NCBI GenBank assembly: GCA_011682595.1
Contig: JAACEH010000081.1
Coordinates: 1 to 13,439 of the forward strand
Direction: 5' to 3'
Source: Anaerolineaceae bacterium
GTDB lineage: Bacteria > Planctomycetota > Phycisphaerae > FEN-1346 > JAACEH01
DNA length: 13,439 nt
A model generated the notes under the pieces. It did no database searches. It was not told where the DNA came from and saw nothing but the letters and a program-made list of their open reading frames with translations. Positions 7,018 through 13,439 of this stretch are shown here, piece after piece; position 1 is the first letter of the stretch, and each line of letters starts with the position of its first letter. A program made the translations under genes and the position numbers.

Positions 7018-7809
7018 ATGAGACGAAACGCCCGGAGAACTCCCTGCAGGGCCTTCAGCCTGATCGAGCTGCTGGTGGTGATCGCCATCATCGTGCTGCT
7101 GATGGCTATTGCCTTGCCCGCCCTGCGCTACGGTCGCATGGTGGCCCTGGACCTCAAGTGCAAGGCCAACCTGCGAGTGCTCGGGGCCGGCATGCTGGTC
7201 TACGGGATGGACTACAAGGGAAAGTACCCGCCGCTGGCCTGGTGGCGAGAGTCTCCCGCCCGGTACTTCTGGGGCACCAACGCTAATCCCCCCGACTTCA
7301 GCCGCGGACTGATCAAACCCTACGTCCAGGTGGAGGCCGGCGAACTGGATTCGATCTACGATTGCCCGTCCCAGCCCTGGGGCAGCTACATTCCGCAGGG
7401 GGCCGGCGGCGTGGCCACGACCACCTACGGATACAACGGCTATTATCTTTGCCCCTCCGCGACGCCGGGCTGGAGCGGGACCATCGGCCGCCGCCCCTGG
7501 CGCAGCCAATACACGGTTCAGCAACCGGGCAAGGTTTTCATGCTGGCCGATACCCTGATGGTCTGGGGGCCGGGCGTGGTGACCAACAACTGTCTGCTCG
7601 ACCCGCCGTGGATCTACTCCGGCGGCGGGTGGCGCGAGAATCCGAGCACGACGCTGTGTTTCCGCCACCTGGGCCGGGCCAACGTCTGCTTTGCCGACGG
7701 GCACGTCGAGGGACTCGAGCCTACGAAGATCAACGACCCCGAGAACATGGTCGGCTACGTCGGCGAGTCCAACGCCCCACATTACGTTCCGGACTGGAAA
7801 AAGTGGTGA
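7018..7809 (+). CDS. Prepilin-type (pseudopilin-like) protein with H-X9-DG motif
   Basis: 263 residues from ATG 7018; the upstream GAGAG is a weak ribosome site, but this start puts the class III signal in the right place and lies just after the terminator. Basic residues 2-11 are followed by A12 and FSLIELLVVIAIIVLL, with prepilin-peptidase cleavage expected before F13 and the usual Glu at +5 (E17). The hydrophobic helix runs to about residue 35. The globular part ends in RHLGRANVCFADGHVEG: H217, nine residues, then D227-G228, the H-X9-DG processing-associated motif typical of planctomycete prepilin-like proteins. It is Trp/Tyr/Gly-rich and secreted or membrane-anchored. Many paralogues of this family occur in planctomycetes, and most have no assigned job; I give none here. 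The B12 riboswitch directly upstream is its only visible control. Confidence 0.93.
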   Translation: MRRNARRTPCRAFSLIELLVVIAIIVLLMAIALPALRYGRMVALDLKCKANLRVLGAGMLVYGMDYKGKYPPLAWWRESPARYFWGTNANPPDFSRGLIKPYVQVEAGELDSIYDCPSQPWGSYIPQGAGGVATTTYGYNGYYLCPSATPGWSGTIGRRPWRSQYTVQQPGKVFMLADTLMVWGPGVVTNNCLLDPPWIYSGGGWRENPSTTLCFRHLGRANVCFADGHVEGLEPTKINDPENMVGYVGESNAPHYVPDWKKW

Positions 7810-7847
7810 GACGAGGAAGTTTTGCCGGGCCGCAAGGAGCCGCAGGC

Positions 7848-7876
7848 TTGACGTCGCCCGCTGGGGACGCTATCTT
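7848..7876 (+). promoter_or_regulatory. Sigma70-type promoter for kdgK
   Basis: TTGACG (7848-7853), a 17-bp spacer and TATCTT (7871-7876). Transcription would begin about 7883, 54 nt before the kinase ATG. This makes the kinase at least partly independent of the riboswitch-controlled transcript upstream. Confidence 0.6.
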
Positions 7877-7936
7877 TTCGTCTCTGCGGCCGGTGTTGCC
7901 GCCGCGACATTGCCAAGAATGTTGAAAGGAGTCACG

Positions 7937-8926
7937 ATGGCCGACCTGGTCACCCTCGGTGAAGCCATGATTCGCCTCAGTCCGCCGAACTTCCAGCGGC
8001 TGGAACAGACCCGGAGTTTCGAGGTCTGCGTCGGCGGCTCGGAGATGAACATCGCCGTGGCCGCCCAGCGGATGGGCCTGCCTTCGGCCCTGGTGACGGC
8101 TGTGCCGGACAATCCGCTGGGCCGCATGATGGTCAACAAAACCCGCGAGCAGGGCGTCGACACCTCGTTCATCATCACCAAGCCCGGCGCCCGGGCGGGG
8201 GTCTATTACCTGGAGTTCGGGGCCAAGCCGCGCTCCAGCGCGGTGGTCTACGACCGGGCCGACTCGGCGATCGCCCAGACCGGGGCGGGCGAACTGCCCT
8301 GGAAAGAGGCCTTCGCCGGGGCCCGCCATTTCCACACCGGCGGCATCACGCCCGGCCTGAGCGCCGCCGCCGCCGAGGCGACGGCCGAAGGGCTGGCCGC
8401 GGCAAAGAAGGCCGGCCTGGGCACATCGTTCGACCTGAATTTCAGGGCCCGGCTGTGGAGCGAAGAGAAGGCCCGGAAGGTAATCACGCCCCTGTGTCCC
8501 CTGATCGACATTCTGATCACGACCGAAGAGGACACGCACCGGGTGTTCAAGATCAAGGGTGACAACTACGAGGACGTGGCCCGCAAGCTCGTCGATCAGT
8601 TCGGCTTCAAGGCGGTGGCTATTACCTTGCGCGAGAACCTCAGCGTCTGGCGGAACAACTGGTCGGCCATGGTCTATGCCGACGGCAAGGTCTGCAAGGC
8701 GGCCGTCTACGACGTGGAGGTCGTTGACCGCGTGGGGGCCGGCGACAGTTTTTCGGCCGGCTTCCTGGTTGGTTATCTCGGCGGCGGCGACATGCAATGG
8801 GCGGTCGATTTCGGCGTCGCCCTGAGCGCCCTGAAGCACTCGATACCCGGCGACCTGAACTGGGCGACGCGAGAGGAAGTCGAGAAACTCCTGGCCGGCG
8901 GCGGGAACCTGAGGATCGCCCGTTGA
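7937..8926 (+). CDS. kdgK: PfkB-family sugar kinase, probable 2-keto-3-deoxygluconate kinase
   Basis: 329 residues from ATG 7937, chosen because AAAGGAG (7925-7931) lies 5 nt upstream; longer in-frame starts enter the preceding gene or lack such a site. The ribokinase/PfkB fold is clear: TLGEAMIRL at the N-terminus, substrate-binding GG at residues 33-34 followed by N38, and the C-terminal signature DRVGAGDSFSAGFLVGY with the catalytic base D270 and anion-hole GAGD. VVYDRADSA and FDLNFRARLWS resemble KDG kinases more than fructo- or ribokinases. The reaction would be ATP-dependent phosphorylation of 2-dehydro-3-deoxygluconate to the 6-phosphate, feeding KDPG aldolase in uronate or pectin breakdown. 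No aldolase or uronate gene is in the window, so substrate is assigned from sequence style only; another sugar kinase of the family is possible. Confidence 0.85.
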   Translation: MADLVTLGEAMIRLSPPNFQRLEQTRSFEVCVGGSEMNIAVAAQRMGLPSALVTAVPDNPLGRMMVNKTREQGVDTSFIITKPGARAGVYYLEFGAKPRSSAVVYDRADSAIAQTGAGELPWKEAFAGARHFHTGGITPGLSAAAAEATAEGLAAAKKAGLGTSFDLNFRARLWSEEKARKVITPLCPLIDILITTEEDTHRVFKIKGDNYEDVARKLVDQFGFKAVAITLRENLSVWRNNWSAMVYADGKVCKAAVYDVEVVDRVGAGDSFSAGFLVGYLGGGDMQWAVDFGVALSALKHSIPGDLNWATREEVEKLLAGGGNLRIAR

Positions 8927-8967
8927 CCTTGGTCCCGGTGGCACAGTAACTTACGTGGCTTTGAAAG

Positions 8968-9018
8968 CTGAACACGTGCCGCCCCGGCGCGTCGTGGCGG
9001 CTTGGCGACGGTGTTCAG
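8968..9018. other. Nested hairpin after kdgK
   Basis: Outer stem CTGAACAC (8968-8975) with GTGTTCAG (9011-9018), perfect over 8 bp; inner stem GCCGCC (8978-8983) with GGCGGC (8996-9001). GTGCCGCCC also occurs as a direct repeat at 8976-8984 and 9018-9026. It begins 42 nt after the kinase stop and could end or stabilise that transcript, though no T-tract follows. Confidence 0.55.
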
Positions 9019-9034
9019 TGCCGCCCGTCTGACT

Positions 9035-9120
9035 GTGGACAAGTTGTGCAAAACCTCCTGTCCACCCTTTCGTCTTCCTGCAAATGCAGTGCCGAACTCC
9101 GTCGCATTTGTGGCGGCAGG
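9035..9120. other. Two further inverted repeats
   Basis: GTGGACA (9035-9041) pairs with TGTCCAC (9059-9065), perfect over 7 bp with a 17-nt loop. CAAATGC (9081-9087) pairs with GCATTTG (9104-9110), and CCTG (9077-9080) can extend it with CAGG (9117-9120) across a bulge. Seen directly; role unknown. Confidence 0.5.
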
Positions 9121-9145
9121 GGCTCCTATTGCAACTTAACCAACT

Positions 9146-9245
9146 GGGCTGTCGTGGGTTACAGATTATTAGCGATCTGTAAAGAACCTTTACGCCTGGT
9201 TGGCGCGATGGTTTTCCGCCGACGGCTGTAAATCCACGACGGCCC
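9146..9245. ncRNA. Candidate structured RNA or palindromic element (~100 nt)
   Basis: The ends GGGCTGTCGTGG (9146-9157) and CCACGACGGCCC (9234-9245) form a 12-bp stem with a single G-U. Inside are four mutually compatible or competing arms: TTACAGAT (9159-9166) with ATCTGTAA (9175-9182), GTAAAG (9179-9184) with CTTTAC (9188-9193), CGCC (9193-9196) with GGCG (9202-9205), and TTTAC (9189-9193) with GTAAA (9228-9232). No coding frame, promoter or flanking target duplication was found. It could be a small RNA, an attenuator-like switch or a palindromic mobile element; strand is undetermined. Confidence 0.35.
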
Positions 9246-9293
9246 GCGAATTGTGAATAAGTTGCCGGCCGGGATGTGTCGGCGCCGGATGGA

Positions 9294-10316
9294 CTATTGC
9301 TGCGTAGCCATCTCCGGATGGTGCTCGCGGTGCCAGAGGATCGTCTTTCGCAGGCTTTCCCGCGGGGCTTCAATGGGGCGGAAACCCAGCACCCGCTGTG
9401 CCTTGGCGACGTTGAAGGTCAGCGGCGTGGTCATGAACTTCATCTGGAATCGGTTCAGGATCGGTCGTTTGTGACGGACCTTGCCCAACCATTCAACCAG
9501 CGGCAGCAGCATCTTCGCCACCGCCAGCGGGACGTGGTTCTGCGGCTTGGCGTGGCCCATTCCCTCGCAGATCATCTCCACCAGTTCGCGGCGGGTCAGC
9601 GACTCGCCATCGGTGATCAGGAAGACCTCGCCCTTGGCCACAGGTTTCTGTGAGGCCAGCATCAACGCCTCAACCAGGTTCTTCACATAAACGATCGTCA
9701 GCGGCCGATTGCCGTCGCCGATGTATTTGAAGCGTCCGGATCGCAGGGCCTCGATAACCCGCGGGAAGAACTGCTGGTCGCGGGGCCCGTAGATGTAGGG
9801 GGCCCGGCAAAGGACCACCGGCAGCCCATGGTTTCGGGCGTACTCGACGGCCAGCCGGCAGGAGAGAATCTTGGTGTAATTGTAGTTGTCGCCCGTGTGG
9901 ACCAGGGGGGCCGTCTCGTCCAGGTTGATCTGGTCGTCCATGCCGTGAACCACCATGCTGCCGACCATGACGAAGCGCTCGAGTGTCTGCAGGCCCCGGC
10001 AGGCCTCCAGCATGTTCCGCACACCGTCCACGTTCACCCGCACCATGGCCTCGCGGGACACCCAGTCGTCGACCATGGCCGCACAGTGGAAGACCATGCT
10101 CGCCTGGCCGATCAGTTCGCGAAGTCGCTCGGGCGGATCGGTCACGTCGCCGACGACGCACTCAACGCCCAGTTGCTCCAGCAACGATGTGTCGCTGGTC
10201 TGGCGGACCAGGCAGCGCGGAGCGATTCCCTCGGCCGTCAGCCGCTCGACTAGGTGGCTGCCGACCAGTCCGGTTGCCCCGGTCACGAAAGCACTGGGTG
10301 TTGTTTCTCGGTTCAT
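9294..10316 (-). CDS. NAD(P)-dependent epimerase/dehydratase family protein (extended SDR)
   Basis: 340 residues. ATG at 10316 is preferred over the GTG at 10328 because GGAGAGG lies directly before it and would otherwise be inside the gene. The Rossmann nucleotide site is TGATGLVGSHL (G13, G16, G19). GDVTD at 56-60 is the usual adenine-side acidic stretch. The catalytic pair is Y145 and K149 (YNYTK), with S120 in VGSMVVHG as the likely third residue. RAPYIYGPRD (about 163-172) and the downstream FPRVIEALRSGRFKYIGDG are typical of the 3-beta-HSD/UDP-sugar epimerase branch. The product oxidises, reduces or epimerises a sugar nucleotide, sterol-like or isoprenoid substrate; the branch is not resolvable by eye. 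It stands alone, convergent with kdgK and divergent from the next gene. Confidence 0.9.
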   Translation of the reverse strand: MNRETTPSAFVTGATGLVGSHLVERLTAEGIAPRCLVRQTSDTSLLEQLGVECVVGDVTDPPERLRELIGQASMVFHCAAMVDDWVSREAMVRVNVDGVRNMLEACRGLQTLERFVMVGSMVVHGMDDQINLDETAPLVHTGDNYNYTKILSCRLAVEYARNHGLPVVLCRAPYIYGPRDQQFFPRVIEALRSGRFKYIGDGNRPLTIVYVKNLVEALMLASQKPVAKGEVFLITDGESLTRRELVEMICEGMGHAKPQNHVPLAVAKMLLPLVEWLGKVRHKRPILNRFQMKFMTTPLTFNVAKAQRVLGFRPIEAPRESLRKTILWHREHHPEMATQQ

Positions 10317-10345
10317 GGGCCTCTCCACTTACCTGCACTGCTGGC

Positions 10346-10373
10346 ATTCTAAGGTTGCAGCAGAGAGCGTCAA
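10346..10373 (-). promoter_or_regulatory. Sigma70-type promoter for the SDR gene
   Basis: On the minus strand TTGACG (10373-10368), 16 bp, then TAGAAT (10351-10346). Start of transcription is expected about 10339, 23 nt before the ATG. It shares the TTGACG box with the kdgK promoter. Confidence 0.6.
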
Positions 10374-10388
10374 GTCGGAACCAGATTC

Positions 10389-10398
10389 TCTCCGGAGA
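10389..10398. promoter_or_regulatory. 10-bp perfect palindrome between divergent promoters
   Basis: TCTCCGGAGA at 10389-10398 lies 16 bp behind the -35 box of the SDR promoter and 16 bp before the -35 box of the plus-strand promoter. Such a site could be a shared operator, but a 10-bp palindrome can occur by chance. Confidence 0.25.
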
Positions 10399-10413
10399 AG
10401 TGCCCCATTTTTC

Positions 10414-10442
10414 TTGAACCGTGGATTTTGTGGTGATACGCT
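10414..10442 (+). promoter_or_regulatory. Weak promoter for the J-like/HEAT gene
   Basis: TTGAAC (10414-10419), 17 bp, then TACGCT (10437-10442) with a TGA just before it (extended -10 style). Transcription would start about 10449, 39 nt before ATG 10488. The -10 box is poor, so certainty is low. Confidence 0.35.
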
Positions 10443-10487
10443 GAATGGCAGGGGTTGTCGGCGGATTCTCATTGGGGGCGATTTGCC

Positions 10488-13191
10488 ATGGCGCCGGACA
10501 GGTATACAGAGCTTCTGGGGCTGGCCGAAGAGCCCCGACCGGTCGACCACTACACGCTGCTCGGCTTGGCGGGCTACGCTGTCGATGTCCGGACCATTCG
10601 CCGCCGGGCCGGCGAGGTCCTCACGCAACTGATGCCCCACGTCGGCACAGAGGCCAATGACCAGGCCCTGGCCCTGATCGCCGAAGTCGGCCAGGCCCTG
10701 AAGGTCCTGACAGATCCGCAGTTCAAGGCCGAGTACGACCGGCCGCTCTACCAGCAGCAATGGCCGCAGTTCACCGCCCTGGAGCAGGAGGTCATTTCCG
10801 CCGGCCACCCGCTGTCGCTGTCGGGGCGCCGCAGGTGGATCGAGTCGGCACTGGCCATGGGCCTGCCCTGGGAGGCTGTTCGCCGGCACATCGACCAGGT
10901 GGCGGCCCGTCACGCCCGGCCGGCCGAAACCAGCGGTCCGGCGGTCCGGTTGCCGCAGTGGTCGCTGGAGGATGCCGACCTGGCGTTGCGCTGCCTGGCC
11001 CTGGGCGTGCTCCTGGCCGACGACAAACCGCCGGGCGCCTACCAGAGACTGACCGCCGAAGGCGACCGCCACGAACTGCCCCCCGCGGTGCAGGAGATCA
11101 TAACGCAATGGGCCAGGGATGTGCCGCCGGAGAGTCGGCGCCTACCCTTGGGCGAGGAGGCGACTCCGGAGCAGTGCACAAAAGCGTTTGAACTGGTTGT
11201 CCGAGGGGCACTGTTCTGCCGCGTGTTGTCGCCCGACGACGAAGCCCGATTGACCGAACTGGCCCTGGCGTCAGGGCTGTCGGGCCAGGTAGTGCAGCAG
11301 ACAATTGAACGGCAACTTCAGCGTAGCGGCGCAGTACGCAAACACGGCGCCTCAGCCGCCTTGAGAGGATACCCGGCCGAGGTTTTTCCGGGCACGCCGA
11401 CCTTCGAGGCCCAGATGGTCGTGACCGGAGGCGAACCTCGATCCTGGCGATGGCGACGCCTGCTGGCCCTGGCCGTCATCACCCTGATTGTCGCCGGCCT
11501 GGTCCTGCTTATCCTCTGGATTCTTTTCCCCGACAAGTTCGGGTTCGGCGGCCGTCCCGGTGAGCCGTCGCGGACCGAATCTTCGCAGACCGACCGGACT
11601 CAGGACGAGCGCAATTACATCCTGAGCCGCGCGACCAACCAGCGTGACCTGCAGTTGGCCCGCAAGGCTTTGGGGCATGGCGCTTTTGCCGAGAGAATCG
11701 AGGCCATCCGGGAGTTGGGCGCCGCCGGGTCGTCGCCCTGGCTGGTCGACGCCTTGGGGCTGTCCGCTCGAACCGATGCCCAGACCGAAATACGGCTGGC
11801 CGCGATTGACCAGTTGGGTGAGTTTGAGTATGCCGACGCCCGCAGAGCCCTGGTCGGGGCCATTGAACCGGGACAACCCGAAGAGGTCGTCCAGCGGGCC
11901 GGCCGGCTGCTGGCTCGGCAGCGCGACGTGGTCGCCGCCCGGAGCCTGCTCGGCCGACTGACCTCGGTGGACTATTCGACCGCCACTGCGGCGGCCAGAA
12001 TCCTGGCCGACATGACGCAACTGGAACTGACCAGCGGCCCGCCGCAGACGGCCGCGGCTGGCCAGGCTGGTCGTCCGCTGGATCGCCGAGGGTGGTCCAC
12101 CGCCGGGGACCATCTGGGAGGAGTTGCCGCCGGCCGGAGATATTCTGGCCATGTCCGGCTCGGGGACCGAGAGCCGGCGGATGGTTTTCGAGCGCCGCCT
12201 GATCGAACTGGGACGCAAGGGCAACCGACAGGCCTGGAACCGCCTGGTGGAAGTTGTGCCGCTGGAAACCTCCGCAGCGATTCGCAGCGCACTGGCCGAA
12301 CGTCTGGTGGCCGTCGAGGCGCCCGAGTCGGTCCTCATACAGATTCTCCTGCTCGGTCGGGTCGACGCCAAGCGCAGCCGGGCGATCATCACCAACCTCG
12401 TCAAACGCGGCGCCCCGCCCGGCAGCCCGAGCGAAGCCACTACGCTCCAGGGGCGACTGGTCGGGCTGTTCGATGCGAACCCTTGTCGCCCATGGTTTGC
12501 CGAACAATTTCCCGAGACCGCTGCACGCTACCCCAAGGCCCTGGAAGAATTGACCGAGACCGAGATCTTCAGCCGGGCGGTGGCCCTGCTTGCCGATCCC
12601 GCGAACCCCGCCACGCAGAGCGAAACAGCTTTCCTGACCCTGGCGGCCCAAGGCGAGAACTTCGTTGCGGCGAGCCTTCTGGTCATGATAGTGCGACGCG
12701 GCCCGGCGGCCACCCGCAGCGGACAGATCAAGAACATCACTTCTGCTCTGGCCTCGGTCCCCACGCGGCAGGCCTGGTTCTTCCTGATCGACGAGATGGC
12801 TCGCTCCGAGCACCTCTCGACCGACATGGAACAGGCCCTGCTCCAAGGCGCCCTGAAAGACCACCTGGCGCCCGGGCCGCGGTACGGCGACAAACCGTTC
12901 GGGCGATACCTGGCCTGGCACTATTACATGCGCTTCGGCCTGAAGCGCTCCGACCTCCTGGCCGACAAACCGTTCCTGCACTACCGCGGCATTCCCGAGG
13001 CGGCCCTGCCGGTCCTCGTGCCGACCGAACCGCCGAGGACTCTCGAGCAGATGGCAGCCGGAGCCGAGCGGCTGTTTCGGCAACTCACGTCCGCCGAGCA
13101 GGCCACCGCCCTGCCGCACTTGCGCAACCGTGCCGACATGGGCGACGAGGTTGCCGCCGCGGTGGTCAAACGCCTGACCTCCGGCAGGTGA
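10488..13191 (+). CDS. J-domain-like, single-pass membrane protein with HEAT-like repeats (frame broken near 12055)
   Basis: The start is ATG 10488 after GGGGG at 10473-10477; an in-frame TTG at 10455 lacks support. About 900 residues if the frame break is repaired. Residues 18-84 form a J-domain-like module (DHYTLLGLAGYAVD ... LTDPQFKAEYD), but the HPD tripeptide that activates Hsp70 is absent (MPHVGTEAN stands there). A helical cytoplasmic part follows, then basic residues and one membrane segment (about 325-346). The outer part has alpha-helical repeats of HEAT type (AERIEAIRELGAAGSSPWLVDAL, then TEIRLAAIDQLGEFEYADARRAL in part). From about 12055 the coding continues in the +1 frame to TGA 13189-13191; the unshifted frame runs on as nonsense to 13316. 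I do not recognise a named family for the whole and assign no function. The N-terminus resembles modules common in planctomycete proteins. Confidence 0.8.
12031..13191 (+). CDS. C-terminal part of the J-like/HEAT protein, +1 frame
   Basis: This frame opens after TGA at 12028-12030 and carries convincing protein from LARLVVRWIAEGG onward: helical, Leu/Ala/Arg-rich sequence with IWEELPPAGDIL, FERRLIELGRKGNRQAWNRL and FGRYLAWHYYMRFGLKRSDL. No start codon in it has a ribosome site (candidates at 12124 and 12151 have none), so it is read as the continuation of the gene at 10488. The last quarter (FLIDEMARSEHLSTDMEQAL, YRGIPEAALPVLVP) has no motif I recognise. Confidence 0.72.
   Translation, partial: PAARRRRPRLARLVVRWIAEGGPPPGTIWEELPPAGDILAMSGSGTESRRMVFERRLIELGRKGNRQAWNRLVEVVPLETSAAIRSALAERLVAVEAPESVLIQILLLGRVDAKRSRAIITNLVKRGAPPGSPSEATTLQGRLVGLFDANPCRPWFAEQFPETAARYPKALEELTETEIFSRAVALLADPANPATQSETAFLTLAAQGENFVAASLLVMIVRRGPAATRSGQIKNITSALASVPTRQAWFFLIDEMARSEHLSTDMEQALLQGALKDHLAPGPRYGDKPFGRYLAWHYYMRFGLKRSDLLADKPFLHYRGIPEAALPVLVPTEPPRTLEQMAAGAERLFRQLTSAEQATALPHLRNRADMGDEVAAAVVKRLTSGR
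12049..12063 (+). other. Frame break inside the J-like/HEAT gene
   Basis: Frame 0 reads sensibly to SGPPQTAA and frame +1 reads sensibly from LARLVVRW. Removing one base in the GCGGCTGG stretch joins them as QTAALARLVVRW. The change needed is one extra base (or a +1 shift), opposite in sign to the break in the RND gene. Confidence 0.7.
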
Positions 13192-13439
13192 CAATATTAC
13201 GGGCGCCATGCCCACGCCCGTCCCGGGCGGGCCGAAACAGAACCGGCGGTCGATGCCGGAAAAACCCCGCACTATTCATTGGACGGGACCCTTTCACCCC
13301 GCGACGCTCACAATAAAGGTCTTTTACCGGTCTCTTGCCGCCCGAGGGTGCAGGTCACGTTTGTAGGTGGATTTTTCATGCCACGGGGTGGCCTGGGCTG
13401 CTTGGAGAGCCCATGTCGTGGAATCACGGAACATGCGTC
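13192..13439. other. Palindrome-rich non-coding end of window
   Basis: No supported gene. A strong hairpin follows the HEAT-gene stop: GCCC (13210-13213) and GCCCG (13216-13220) pair with CGGGC (13224-13228) and GGGC (13229-13232); it may end that transcript but has no T-tract. CCGGC/GCCGG occurs around 13243-13259. At the right end are overlapping stems GCCAC/GTGGC (13380-13392), CCACG/CGTGG (13381-13385 with 13417-13421) and GGGCT/AGCCC (13395-13399 with 13408-13412). Confidence 0.5.

Larger units (their letters stand above)
8927..9293. other. Structured non-coding gap between convergent genes
   Basis: 367 bp separate the kdgK stop from the stop of the minus-strand SDR gene. No frame here has a ribosome site or plausible protein. 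The gap contains at least four groups of inverted repeats (8968-9018, 9035-9065, 9077-9120, 9146-9245), and locally lower GC from 9120 to 9240. No T-tract terminator is present on either strand. Confidence 0.6.

Noticed and set aside
7691..7936. Upstream extension of the kinase frame overlapping the pseudopilin gene
   Set aside because: The extension is the out-of-frame shadow of the pseudopilin gene; AAAGGAG 5 nt before ATG 7937 fixes the real start.
7730..8944. 404-codon open frame on the minus strand opposite kdgK
   Set aside because: Low-complexity Gly/Pro/Arg/His composition, while the plus strand has a clear PfkB kinase with a good ribosome site.
9034..9260. DnaA-box-like sites TGTGGACAA (9034-9042) and TGTGAATAA (9252-9260), suggesting an origin
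   Set aside because: Only two one-mismatch boxes 210 bp apart, no AT-rich unwinding region and no dnaA, dnaN or similar gene nearby.
11509..13272. 587-codon open frame on the minus strand opposite the HEAT gene
   Set aside because: Antisense shadow: no motif, skewed Gly/Arg/Gln content. The frame breaks on the plus strand do not make it more credible.
12064..13316. Unshifted 3' continuation of the J-like/HEAT frame to 13316
   Set aside because: Becomes Arg/Pro/Gly-rich sequence with no fold after about 12060, while the +1 frame carries the helical protein.
13378..13439. Possible gene start (ATG 13378 with AGGTGG 7 nt upstream) running off the right edge
   Set aside because: Only 20 codons are visible and they coincide with strong overlapping palindromes; coding cannot be supported.

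Overview
The window is GC-rich bacterial chromosome, most likely from a Planctomycetota member. Phycisphaerae or a relative is a guess. The evidence is an H-X9-DG prepilin-type protein, a J-domain-like protein whose N-terminus contains HYTLLGL (the style of planctomycete multidomain proteins), and an ECF sigma factor paired with a zinc-finger anti-sigma factor carrying a repeat-rich outer domain. No phage, IS, CRISPR, tRNA or rRNA gene is visible.

Layout. 1-1900 (minus): an ECF sigma factor and, 222 bp downstream, an HxxxCxxC anti-sigma factor that runs off the left edge; palindromes lie between them. 2042-6553 (plus): a promoter, a structured leader, and an RND efflux operon of a periplasmic adaptor overlapped by ATGA with an inner-membrane pump. 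The pump reading frame is broken near 4830-4897. 6624-7809 (plus): a short tandem repeat, a promoter, a convincing cobalamin (B12) riboswitch and an intrinsic terminator ending 20 nt before a pseudopilin-like gene. 7848-8926: a kdgK-type sugar kinase with its own good promoter. 8927-9293: a non-coding gap between convergent genes, dense in inverted repeats, including a ~100-nt element closed by a 12-bp stem. 9294-10316 (minus): an extended SDR (NAD-dependent epimerase/dehydratase type). 10317-10487: a divergent promoter region. 10488-13191 (plus): a ~900-residue protein with a J-like domain, one membrane segment and HEAT-like repeats, whose frame is broken near 12049-12063. 13192-13439: palindrome-rich non-coding DNA.

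How the genes fit together. The sigma/anti-sigma pair is a probable envelope or stress signalling unit. The RND operon exports unknown substrates and needs an outer-membrane channel that is not in the window. The most unusual arrangement is a B12 riboswitch with a terminator-type expression platform directly in front of a secreted pseudopilin-like protein rather than a B12 synthesis, transport or B12-isozyme gene. The two frame breaks are of opposite sign and lie in GC-rich stretches of otherwise intact genes, so base-calling or assembly error must be excluded before any biological reading.
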